The notes under the pieces were generated by a model. That model was not told where the DNA came from. It saw only the letters and a list, made by a program, of their open reading frames with translations, and did not search any database. Below are positions 25,094-33,220 of a stretch of DNA of 64,000 nucleotides, piece after piece (the stretch's first letter is position 1; every line of letters begins with the position of its first letter). The position numbers and the translations under genes were made by a program. Origin of the DNA: CAYXZR01 sp964470025 (GTDB lineage Bacteria; Patescibacteriota; Patescibacteriia; Buchananbacterales; UBA6539); assembly GCA_964470025.1 (NCBI GenBank), contig CAYXZR010000002.1:1-64000 (forward strand), written 5' to 3'.

Positions 25094-27716
25094 TTAGAAG
25101 AGTCCCCAAATATCACCAACTGAAGCGTTGGGAATACGTTCGAATCGTGCCACGACGTGACGGTTGACGCTCATGGTCAACGATTCATGTGGGTTACTTC
25201 CAGAAAGGTCTCGTTGCCAGCCAACGAATCTCCAACCATCAGCAGGGACTGCTTCAAGGTTGATGACTTGGCTTGCGACGTATTGGCCTCCAGGTGGGTT
25301 GACGCGCACGATCCCCTGACCTTCAACATCGACTTTGAGACGATGCTGGTAAGTCGAAGGCATGCAGACGTGACCCACATAGCGCCAGTTTTCCATTTCA
25401 CCATTCTGGTTGGGATTCCAGACAAAGAGTGAACGAGATGTGTCCTGGTGCGTCAAGTTCGCATAGCGGACAGTAACGGTATACTCTCCAGCATAAGGAA
25501 CATTGATAAACGCCCAGATACCACGACCAAGGTCAATTGCATCTTCGTCGTTCAGATACCCGGAACCAGAGAAACCATGGAGTTCGGGATGATTTCCGAT
25601 GCCCATGCCAAGCCAGCTGGTTTCATCGGGATTCTCTGCCTCGACCCTGACAACCACATGATCATCGGAAGTAGAGCCAGAGTTGGCGATGATATCTGCC
25701 GCATCAATGACAGCGTCATGATTCGAGTCAACCGGAGTCACCTGAGTGGTTCGTCCAAGAAGTCGATCAATGACAGCATCTTTATTCGCCAGATCAGCAC
25801 GCGGTAGAACCGACCTTACCTCGATATAATCAAGGAAGTACGGAACCGGTGCGTCACCAGCTTGAAGCGTCAGGTCCATCACATTGGCACCAGACTGAAG
25901 GTGAACAGTATATGTCTGACATCCAGAAGATCCAGCATCACATGGGACTTCCCACGGAGCAGGAGCACTCTTGGTTGTCTGTGCTGCAATGAACTTTTGC
26001 TCTTCTGAGAAGAAAAGCTCGAGATCACTAACAGTGATGTCAGAACTCATCGTCACGAGTGTCGAAAGCCGATCAAAGCCTTTATCAGACATCGATGGCA
26101 ACACTCGCTCAAATGAATCCATGAAGGCTGTGAACGCAGCTTCGTTTTCCGGATCAAGCTTCAGAGTAGCCAGTGCGACTGCCTGCTTCTGCAACTCCGC
26201 TGAGTACAGCTGAGCAGCCGTTGCCTTTGCCGAAGGCTCAGGCAAGCATGCAGTGCGTGATGACTGCCAGAAGGTGAACGGATTGAAGGTTGCTGTAATT
26301 GCAGTCGGCTCAGTGATAACAAGGGTCAAGGGATTACCAAGACCCTCTCCATCCTGCGACCAACCAGTAAAGTAGTTATCTTCAGCTGGGGTGGCATGCA
26401 GAGAAATCTCTGAACCATGCTGCACATTAGTCGTAAACGACTGGTTAAAGACAGTGCCAGGAGGCGTCATCGTAACCGACCCATTACCAACGATCGTAAC
26501 CGTCAGCAGATAAGTGATCGGTTCGAAATGTGCCACCACGTTCTTGTCACCATTCATGATGATCGTCTGGGGATTGGTCGTCCCCGTCAGATCTCCCGAG
26601 AATCCCGTGAAGCGAGAACCGGTAGCAGCCGTAGCACGAACAGTGACATTGCTGCCCTCTTCGTACTGACCAGTTGCCGGGGTGATCGTTCCGTTGCCGT
26701 TCACACTCGTGGTGAGCGTGTACATCGTCGGAGGGATTTCCGTGAACNNNNNNNNNNNNNNNNNNNNNNNNNNNNNNNNNNNNNNNNNNNNNNNNNNNNN
26801 NNNNNNNNNNNNNNNNNNNNNNNNNNNNNNNNNNNNNNNNNNNNNNNTCCACCACCACTGTTGCCCCGGTGTAGGAGGCAGTGGCGGCAAAGCCGGTGGG
26901 GGCAAATGTCCCACTCGTGTAATCAACCGGAAAACCAGAGTTCTGGCTCAGTCCGGTAAACGAAATACGAGCAAGACTTCCCGAGTGAGTACCAGCCGGA
27001 CCGCGAAGCGTAAAGGACAGTTGTCCGTTGCTTGCAGTCCAGTTCACCACTGACAAATTGCTCAGTGGCGTCACATCGTCAATGCGAATCGCCGAGTGGT
27101 TGTAGCTCAACACAAGGTTGGCATCCGACCAGTTGGCAATCGTGTTCGACTGAGTGACATCCAGCGTACCGACGTTGCCCGTGTCAATTGTCACAGACGA
27201 CGGAGTAAGGCCAAAGCCAAGAGCAGGACACGTGGTTTGAGTCACCGGAGCGGTCAACGTGTTATTGCTCTCGTTGGTTTCAGCCAGCACACCGTTGGGC
27301 AGGCCGACTTTGAAGTCAACCTTGGCGCCCACGTGACATTTATCACTGGACCAGTCAAACGACGACGAGTTAAAAACAATCGTCAGCGACTCGCCAGGGG
27401 CAAGATCAGTGCCTTCAAGAATCAGGTCTTTACCGCCAGCTGCGAAAAATCCGGCGTTGCCGAACTCAACCCAGTGAGGCACCTGCAAGCGAGAAAACTG
27501 GATGAAGACTCCGTCTTCACCGGGAAGTTCCGACCCATCAAGGTCAGCAGTTTCATCACCCACGTTCTTAATCGTGCAGGTGATTTCTTCGGTAGCCTTG
27601 TTAAGACTCAAGGACGTGATCGTGAGATCAGGTCCGGACTGTGCACCAGCCTGGGCCATGGAAGCGATCAGGCTGAAAAGCACAAACAACGTGGAAAGGT
27701 AGCTCTTCATATTCAT
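25094..27716 (-). CDS. Large secreted surface protein: CARDB, cohesin-like, InlB-type repeats, dockerin-like and CBM-like modules (assembly gap inside)
   Basis: Starts at 27716 behind AGGAGGAG. The signal peptide (MNMKSYLSTLFVLFSL to AGAQ) is followed by a CARDB-like domain (DLTITSLSLNKATEEITCTI). A cohesin-like beta domain comes next (LTPSSVTIDTGNVGTLDV to TGLSQNSGFPVDY). After a 100-N gap come two InlB-B/Flg_new-type repeats (TLTTSVNGNGTITPATGQY; VTIVGNGSVTMTPPG). Then come a mixed segment, a single dockerin-like calcium loop (DSNHDAVIDAADI) and a CBM6/35-like module (VVRVEAENPDETSWLGMG). A third InlB-type repeat (LKVDVEGQGIVRVNPPGGQY) ends it. The frames on the two sides of the gap differ, as expected for nominal filler. 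GC content is visibly above the neighbours, suggesting acquisition. Likely role: carbohydrate or surface adhesion. Confidence 0.8.
26748..26847. other. Assembly gap (100 N) in the surface protein gene
   Basis: Filler between the cohesin-like domain and the InlB-type repeats. True length unknown. Confidence 0.95.
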
Positions 27717-27799
27717 GGGTTGCTCCTCCTTAGAAGCAAAAAGTGTGGTTCAGTGGTTCAGGGGTAAAGGGTTCAGTGTTCAACGGGATCGGGTAGATT

Positions 27800-28120
27800 C
27801 TACGGAGGGCCACGTAACTGCTGGGCAGTCACGCTGTAACTCCAGGTGGAGTTGTGAAACTCTTCTTGTAGCCAAAGTAAAAACGTGGCCAAAGAAGTAA
27901 TCTCTAAACTCGATGAAAAGATAAAAGGCACAACGTACGTGACGTTATGCAGTTCTATCACGGTGTTCTTATGCATGAGCGTTGCAACGCGCAACACTTG
28001 TTCGTACTCTTGTTTCTGAGCTCCCACCAATATAGCGATGTGAGCAAGATTCAAGAATAAAAACGAGGCGACCAGCACCACAAGCACGATAGGCTTGGAT
28101 GCCATTGATTTTCCTCTCAT
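27800..28120 (-). CDS. Small two-helix membrane protein, unknown function
   Basis: 106 aa from the ATG at 28120, with AAAGGAT a few bases upstream. MRGKSMASKPIVLVVLVAS begins the first helix (about 10-32). A second hydrophobic segment lies near 63-83 (VVPFIFSSSLEITSLATFLLW). A hydrophilic loop between them has KQEYEQVLRVATLMHKN. It lies just upstream of the surface protein gene on the same strand and may be transcribed with it, as a possible export or anchoring helper. No family is recognised. Confidence 0.6.
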   Translation of the reverse strand: MRGKSMASKPIVLVVLVASFLFLNLAHIAILVGAQKQEYEQVLRVATLMHKNTVIELHNVTYVVPFIFSSSLEITSLATFLLWLQEEFHNSTWSYSVTAQQLRGPP

Positions 28121-28310
28121 GAGGATATCCTTTCTGTGTAGGTTTCGTGTTTTCAAGGTTCTCAACTCAGCCAAAAAATAGGGTTGAGTTGGCTAATAAA
28201 CCTACCATTTTTTTACAATTTTGTCAACCCCTTCTATTAATCAATTTTTTATACCTACTTTTTAATCAATTAAACCTCTAAAATGGACAAACAATACTAT
28301 TCACAATCAC

Positions 28311-28344
28311 TTGACAATTTAACTAAAAAATGCTAATTTAGCAT
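28311..28344 (+). promoter_or_regulatory. Promoter with overlapping palindrome for the sortase polyprotein
   Basis: TTGACA (28311-28316), 17 bases, TAATTT (28334-28339). A perfect inverted repeat ATGCTA-att-TAGCAT (28330-28344) covers the -10, a typical repressor position. The flanking 28175-28405 is otherwise very AT-rich with no gene. Confidence 0.6.
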
Positions 28345-28405
28345 ATCGTGTCAAACGATTTTTTTACTCTATTTTATAAAAATTTGTATAAATTAAGCGC
28401 AAAAT

Positions 28406-30542
28406 ATGGTGCAAAACAAACGAAAAAACCTTAAGAAAAGCATTGCAATTGTAGCCATGATTGCGATCAATTTCACCTATTCATTTGCCTTTCATACAAT
28501 CTCAGGAAATGTAAGTACTATTGCTACCTACTCTCATGAGGTGGTACATGCTCAAACAGTAAATGAGTGTGGAAACGGTGTGATTGAATCTGGCGAACAA
28601 TGNNNNNNNNNNNNNNNNNNNNNNNNNNNNNNNNNNNNNNNNNNNNNNNNNNNNNNNNNNNNNNNNNNNNNNNNNNNNNNNNNNNNNNNNNNNNNNNNNN
28701 NNTGATGACGGTAACACCGACAATGGTGATGGCTGTTCTTCAACATGTCAGAATGAATCATCAGGCCCAGCATGTGGAAACGGTGTGATTGAATCTGGCG
28801 AACAATGTGATGACGGTAACACCGACAATGGTGATGGCTGTTCTTCAACATGTCAGAATGAAGGCGGAGGCGGAGGCTTCTGTGGTGACGGCGTAAAATC
28901 TCCAACTGAAGAATGTGATGATGGAAACAATGTAGATGGCGACGGATGTTCTGCTGCATGTTTTAAAGAAGGTGGCGGTGGAACTGGCTTCTGTGGTGAC
29001 GGCGTAAAATCAGCAGTTGAACAATGTGATGATGGAAACAATGTAGATGGCGACGGATGTTCTGCTGCATGTTTTCTAGAATACTTCTGTGGTGACGGTA
29101 CCATCGATCAAGGTGAACAATGTGATGACGGTAACACCACAAGCGGTGATGGATGTTCTGCAAGCTGTCAAAATGAAGGTGGCGGTGGAGGTGGCCCACG
29201 ATGTGGCGACAACATCCTTCATGCAACCGAACAATGTGATGACGGTAACACCACAAGCGGTGACGGATGTTCTGCAAGCTGTGTAATCGAAGGAGGATCA
29301 TCTGGCTCTCCAACACTTACTATCGATAAAACAACTGCGCTACCATTTACCAACCCAGGAGAAATTGTCGAATATACTATCACCTACTCTAACATCGGAG
29401 ATATTACCGCGTTTGATGTAGTAGTTGCTGACTCGCCAGCTATTGGCTTTACCTTTGCTAGCAACGGTGCGGCAAGTAATAGTTGGGACATCGGCGATCT
29501 GCTTCCTGGAGAAACAGAAACTATCACTTACGAAATCGCTGTAGGTGAAGACGTAATCGAAGGATTCTATGATAACACTGCGCTAATCACCGCGACTAAC
29601 CATGGCGTAGTATATGCAAGCGCTACTATTGAAGTAAGAATTCCTGAAGTACTAGGTGATGACTATGAAGAGCTTCCTGAAACAGGCGGATTTTTCGAAG
29701 ACCTAGTAGTTGGAATTATCAATAACATTGTAAATTTCACCAACAGCATTACTCCTGCTGCAAAAGCAGAAGAACCAAGTGGTAATCCAAATCTTACTAT
29801 CACCAAACAAATGCCAAATTTCCTAAACGCAACTGGTGAAGTATTTGAAAGTGTTATCATCATTGAAAATACTGGCACTGGATCAGCGTATGATGTAGTA
29901 GTAGTTGATACACCTGCAACTGGATTTACCTTTACTGAAAACAACGCACCAAGTAATAGCTGGGAAATTGCAGAAATTAAAGCAGGTCAAAAATATGTAA
30001 TTACTGCAGAAATGATTGCAAATACAAAAACAGCAGGTGGCTACAACAGCACTACACTTGTTTCTGCAACAAACAACAAGCTTGTTTCTGCAACATCAAA
30101 ATCTTCTCTACGTGCTACACAACCATCAAACGATGGGATTAGCAATCGACTGATTATTCCAAAAATTAACGTTGATATGCCGATCGTATCCGGTGAAAAT
30201 GGAACCATCGCACTACTTAAGGGTGCATGGCACATGCCAGGAACCGGCACGCCAAACAAAGGCAATGTAGTACTTGCTGGTCACCGATTTCTTCGTGGCC
30301 CAGAGTCAGCTAACACTCTCTATCGACTAGACGAAATGCAGGTTGGCGATACATTTACTGCTTACTGGGAAACAACCAAGACAGAATATCAAATCACCGA
30401 AATCAAGGTTGTAGATCCAGATGAGCTAGAGATTCTCAGTAAAACTGATCACAATCAAGTAACTCTATTTACCTGCACTCCGCTCTACTCTACTGCTCAA
30501 CGACTCGTAGTAATTGCCCACCCAGTTGTTCAAGAAGCCTAA
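28406..30542 (+). CDS. Surface polyprotein: Cys-rich DUF4215-type repeats, DUF11 domains, internal LPETGG and C-terminal sortase (assembly gap inside)
   Basis: The N-terminus MVQNKRKNLKKSIAIVAMIA is a signal or anchor. CGNGVIESGEQCDDGN modules follow (Myxococcus-type Cys-rich repeat); six CDDGN units are visible after the gap, separated by Gly-rich linkers. A DUF11 domain (LTIDKTTALPFTNPGEIVEY) leads to LPETGG (29673-29690) and a short hydrophobic helix. A second DUF11 domain (LTITKQMPNFLNATGEVFES) comes next. The last ~135 residues are a class E/F-like sortase: IPKINVDMPIV, catalytic His in VVLAGHRF (30282), Cys in TLFTCTP (30474) and Arg in AQRLVV (30501). Sortase substrate motif and enzyme in one chain is unusual. 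The 100-N gap at 28603-28702 breaks the frame artificially. Confidence 0.88.
28603..28702. other. Assembly gap (100 N) inside the Cys-rich repeats
   Basis: The left flank ends ...GAACAATG and the right flank begins TGATGACGG. Joined, they give exactly the repeat sequence seen at 28799-28813. The missing DNA is therefore a whole number of repeat units, possibly zero. Confidence 0.9.
28703..29290 (+). repeat. Tandem Cys-rich coding repeats
   Basis: About six units of 78-111 bases, each coding CDDGN...GDGCS..C plus a CG-G----EQ half. Neighbouring units share long identical DNA blocks, for example TGATGACGGTAACACC. This suggests recent duplication. Confidence 0.85.
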
Positions 30543-30546
30543 CCAC

Positions 30547-30571
30547 AAACCCCGCCACAAGCGGGGTTTTG
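30547..30571 (+). terminator. Terminator of the sortase polyprotein gene
   Basis: AAACCCCGC-cacaa-GCGGGGTTT followed by T. Confidence 0.85.
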
Positions 30572-30573
30572 GC

Positions 30574-30602
30574 TTGACAAAATCGCCAACGACTGCTAAT
30601 AT
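30574..30602 (+). promoter_or_regulatory. Promoter of the rpsF leader
   Basis: TTGACA (30574-30579), 17 bases, TAATAT (30597-30602). Start expected near 30609. Confidence 0.75.
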
Positions 30603-30608
30603 CGCAAT

Positions 30609-30750
30609 ACAATCAATCAACTTTCCCGGTCCATATATTATGGACACTACCTTATCCAACCAACTACTAGAGATAAGGAAAGATCGACATTAGAGCCATA
30701 TCGGCTTTAATAGCTATATAACCGGGAATTTCCCCGGTTGTTTTATTAAT
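30609..30750 (+). ncRNA. Structured rpsF leader with mutually exclusive closing stem and terminator
   Basis: TTCCCGGT (30623-30630) can pair with ACCGGGAA (30721-30728), closing a junction with three hairpins. These are CCATA-tat-TATGG (30631-30643), CCTTATC/GATAAGG (30650-30678) and a 9-bp hairpin at 30689-30711. ACCGGG (30721-30726) can instead pair with CCCGGT (30733-30738), giving a terminator followed by GTTTTATT. The two foldings use the same bases. It precedes rpsF-ssb-rpsR-efp, so ribosomal protein autoregulation or a ligand switch is likely. A second extended -10 (TGTTACAAT, 30755-30762) lies after the terminator and could give a constitutive transcript. Confidence 0.65.
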
Positions 30751-30774
30751 TAATGTTACAATGTAACCAAAAGC

Positions 30775-31269
30775 ATGAATCATTACGAAATTCTATACCT
30801 AATCTCAGGTGCAGTAACCGAAGATGAGCTTACACCAATTAAGCAAAAGGTAAGCGACATCATCTCAAAAAGTGGCGGCTCAATCTCATACGAAGGCAGC
30901 CTCGGTAAGCGAAAACTCGCATACCGCATCGAAGACATTCGACATGGATACTATCTCCTATTCGAATTCGATGCAGAGCCACGAGCAATCATGGCAATCG
31001 ATCGAGAGTTGCGACTTGATCCAGAAGTAGTACGACACTTGATCACCAAGCGAAAACCTACTACTGCTCAATCACTACTTAAGACAGCTGACGAAAAAGA
31101 GTCAGAAGAAGAAGTAAAAGAACCAAAGAAAGAAGAAGCAACACCAACGCCTTCAACCACCAAAGAAGAGCCAAAAAAAGAAGAGAAAAAAGAATCAAAA
31201 GACGATAAGGCAAACCTCGACAACCTAGACGAAAAACTGGATGAAATTCTAAAAGGTGACATTCTATAA
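30775..31269 (+). CDS. rpsF: Ribosomal protein bS6
   Basis: 164 aa. Residues 1-95 are a normal bS6 (MNHYEILYLISGAVTEDELTPI, GKRKLAYRIEDIRHGYYLLFEFDA). A long charged tail of about 65 residues follows, rich in Glu, Lys and Pro (KEEPKKEEKKESKDDK), which most bacteria lack. bS6 binds bS18 in the small subunit platform. Here it begins the usual rpsF-ssb-rpsR cluster, with efp added. Confidence 0.96.
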   Translation: MNHYEILYLISGAVTEDELTPIKQKVSDIISKSGGSISYEGSLGKRKLAYRIEDIRHGYYLLFEFDAEPRAIMAIDRELRLDPEVVRHLITKRKPTTAQSLLKTADEKESEEEVKEPKKEEATPTPSTTKEEPKKEEKKESKDDKANLDNLDEKLDEILKGDIL

Positions 31270-31302
31270 TAATTCATACGTCTAACATCTAAACGCAAAT
31301 AT

Positions 31303-31731
31303 ATGAACCTCAACAAAGCAATGCTCATCGGCAACCTTACTCGTGATCCAGAATCACGAAGCACACCAAACGGACAAAACGTCACTAGCTTTGGTCTTGC
31401 TACCAACCTCGTATGGACTGATCAAAGTGGACAAAAGCAGCAAAAAACAGAATTCCATAATATCGTCGCTTGGCGAAAATTAGCTGACATTTGTGCGCAA
31501 TACCTACGAAAAGGATCAAAAGTGTACATTGAAGGTCGACTACAAACTCGAGACTGGGAAGCTGAAGATGGTAGCAAACGATATCGAACAGAAATCGTTG
31601 CAGAAAACATGATCATGCTTGACTCTAAGTCAGATGGATCAGGAAACTTCTCACCATCACCATCTCAATCACAACCGAGTGCACCATCAAACCCAAATGA
31701 TGAAATTAAAGTTGAGGATATTCCATTCTAA
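31303..31731 (+). CDS. ssb: Single-stranded DNA-binding protein
   Basis: 142 aa. An OB-fold domain (MNLNKAMLIGNLTRDPESRS, FHNIVAWRKLADICAQYLRKGSKVYIEGRLQTRDWE) is followed by a Ser/Pro/Gln-rich linker. The acidic tip is EIKVEDIPF, the SSB protein-docking tail. Position between rpsF and rpsR is conserved in bacteria. It coats single-stranded DNA in replication and repair. Confidence 0.97.
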   Translation: MNLNKAMLIGNLTRDPESRSTPNGQNVTSFGLATNLVWTDQSGQKQQKTEFHNIVAWRKLADICAQYLRKGSKVYIEGRLQTRDWEAEDGSKRYRTEIVAENMIMLDSKSDGSGNFSPSPSQSQPSAPSNPNDEIKVEDIPF

Positions 31732-31741
31732 CTAGAAAATT

Positions 31742-31987
31742 ATGAACAATAAACGAAACAACAATTCACCACTTGATAATCAAAAACAGAAACACTGTTA
31801 CTTCAAGGCAAACAACATCAAGGAAATCGACTATAAAGATGTTGAACTACTCCGACGATTTACTTCATCATACGGAAAAATCGTTCCTCGAAAACGAAGT
31901 GGTGTTTCAGCAAAGTACCAACGAAAACTTGCTACTGCAATTAAGCGAGCACGTTTCATGGCACTACTTCCATACACCAAATCATAA
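31742..31987 (+). CDS. rpsR: Ribosomal protein bS18
   Basis: 81 aa. KHCYFKANNIKEIDYKDVELLRRFTSSYGKIVPRKRSGVSAKYQRKLATAIKRARFMALLPYT carries the whole bS18 core. It partners bS6 in the 30S platform. It starts 10 bases after ssb. Confidence 0.97.
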   Translation: MNNKRNNNSPLDNQKQKHCYFKANNIKEIDYKDVELLRRFTSSYGKIVPRKRSGVSAKYQRKLATAIKRARFMALLPYTKS

Positions 31988-32004
31988 AATAAAAACGTAA
32001 CACT

Positions 32005-32565
32005 ATGTTAGGTATCTCAGATATCAAGCAAGGCACAATCTGCCAAATCAATGGCGATCCATACGAAGTAATCAATACACAACACGTACAAATGGGCCGT
32101 GGTGGAGCGATTCTTCGACTCAAGCTACGAAACCTCACAAATGGTGCCGTACTTGATAAAACCCTAAAAGGCAACGACTCTCTCGATAGCGTTGATCTTG
32201 CACGAAGTAAAGTAAGCTTCCTATACACTGACCAGCAAGGCTATCACTTCATGGATAGTGAAACCTACGAGCAAATTTCTTTCGACGATGAGCTTATTGG
32301 CGATAAGAAAAACTACCTACTCGAAGGAATGGAAGTAACAATTCTTAAAGCAGATGACAAGCCAATCTCTGTACAACTTCCTACCAAAGTAGAGCTTAAT
32401 GTAAGTGTAGCTCCTCCAGGAGTTAAAGGTGACTCAGCTCAAGGAAAAGTTACCAAAACAGTTGTAGTAGAAACCGGCGCTGAAATCGACACTCCTCTCT
32501 TTGTAAAAGAAGGTGACGTCATCAGAATCAATACCGAAACCGGCAAATATCTCGAACGAGCATAA
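32005..32565 (+). CDS. efp: Elongation factor P
   Basis: 186 aa, three domains. It relieves ribosome stalling at consecutive prolines. The tip loop reads MGRGGA, so the residue at the modified position (32) is Arg rather than the Lys of E. coli EF-P. Arg at this site is modified by EarP in some Proteobacteria; no EarP gene is in this window, and an unmodified Arg is possible. The rest (TNGAVLDKTLKGNDSLDSVDL, SVAPPGVKGDSAQGKVTKTVVVETGA) is standard. Last gene of the rpsF operon. Confidence 0.96.
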   Translation: MLGISDIKQGTICQINGDPYEVINTQHVQMGRGGAILRLKLRNLTNGAVLDKTLKGNDSLDSVDLARSKVSFLYTDQQGYHFMDSETYEQISFDDELIGDKKNYLLEGMEVTILKADDKPISVQLPTKVELNVSVAPPGVKGDSAQGKVTKTVVVETGAEIDTPLFVKEGDVIRINTETGKYLERA

Positions 32566-32580
32566 ATTATCAGCTCTCCA

Positions 32581-32608
32581 AACAACCCCGCAAGGGGTTG
32601 TTTTTATT
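32581..32608 (+). terminator. Terminator of the rpsF-efp operon
   Basis: AACAACCCC-gcaa-GGGGTTGTT plus T run. Confidence 0.9.
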
Positions 32609-32609
32609 T

Positions 32610-32653
32610 TTGACAAATATGGCTAAAGTAAGCTAAAGTAAGTATACGCTTAC
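32610..32653 (+). promoter_or_regulatory. Promoter with tandem 10-bp repeats upstream of the 143-aa gene
   Basis: TTGACA (32610-32615) and TAAAGT (32634-32639). CTAAAGTAAG occurs twice in tandem (32623-32632, 32633-32642). GTAAG/CTTAC (32638-32642 with 32649-32653) forms an inverted repeat over the -10. This looks like an operator. Confidence 0.5.
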
Positions 32654-32696
32654 AAATCTCAAACGTAGGCACACGTTCATTCCAAGGAGACTCATC

Positions 32697-33128
32697 ATGC
32701 AAAAACCACGAAGAGTAAGTGAGTATGAGCAGCCAGATCAGGCAATCGCCGCCCTCAGCCGTGCAGGTATGCCACATGGCATCACTGCAGAAGTCGACTT
32801 CCGCGGCGTTCGAACTGACGGTAAGGGCAACATGTTCTTCTGCACCTGCACAGCCGTGGTGAAACACCTTGAAGGCACACCCGATCAGCAGCCTCTCTCG
32901 GAAGAAGTCACGCACAACCTCTCCCGCCGCCGTACCAAGCGTATGGGAGAACACCATCGAGTCAGCATCATTGGTGCTAATGTGCACACCAACGGCAGCA
33001 CTGCTATCACATTCACTAAAGACACTCGCTTCATCGACGAAGATACCGAAGCAGAGCTCGACGTTACCCCCAATCTTTTCGACAAAATGCATGAAAGCGT
33101 CGAAGAGCTTGTCGGCGTCGGCAACTAA
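32697..33128 (+). CDS. Hypothetical 143-aa protein, GC-richer than neighbours
   Basis: MQKPRRVSEYEQPDQAIAAL starts a soluble protein with predicted alternating strands (HGITAEVDFRGVRTDGKGNMFFCTCTAVVKH; HHRVSIIGANVHTNGSTAITF). No membrane segment or known motif is present. AAGGAG is nine bases upstream of the ATG. Base composition and codon choice (GCC, CTC, GGC) differ from the flanking core genes, suggesting transfer. It has its own promoter-operator region and terminator. The strand-rich layout vaguely recalls ribosome-associated beta-alpha folds, but I do not assign one. Confidence 0.7.
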   Translation: MQKPRRVSEYEQPDQAIAALSRAGMPHGITAEVDFRGVRTDGKGNMFFCTCTAVVKHLEGTPDQQPLSEEVTHNLSRRRTKRMGEHHRVSIIGANVHTNGSTAITFTKDTRFIDEDTEAELDVTPNLFDKMHESVEELVGVGN

Positions 33129-33142
33129 CTCTCCTTACACCC

Positions 33143-33165
33143 AAGGCACACTAGTGCCTTTTTTT
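33143..33165 (+). terminator. Terminator of the 143-aa gene
   Basis: AAGGCAC-acta-GTGCCTT and T run. Confidence 0.85.
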
Positions 33166-33172
33166 ATTAGTA

Positions 33173-33198
33173 AAAACCGACCCATCAGAGTCGGTTTT
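33173..33198 (-). terminator. Terminator of recA
   Basis: AAAACCGAC/GTCGGTTTT stem at the 3' side of recA, usable on the minus strand. Confidence 0.7.
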
Positions 33199-33220
33199 AT
33201 AAATGGCAGTAAATAAAAAT

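Noticed and set aside
25094..27767. Long plus-strand open frames across the surface protein region
   Set aside because: They are shadows caused by high GC; composition is Arg/His/Ser-rich and no domain is recognisable, whereas the minus-strand frame has clear domains.
28703..29290. CRISPR array
   Set aside because: The repeats are coding, contiguous modules with no unique spacers of uniform length.
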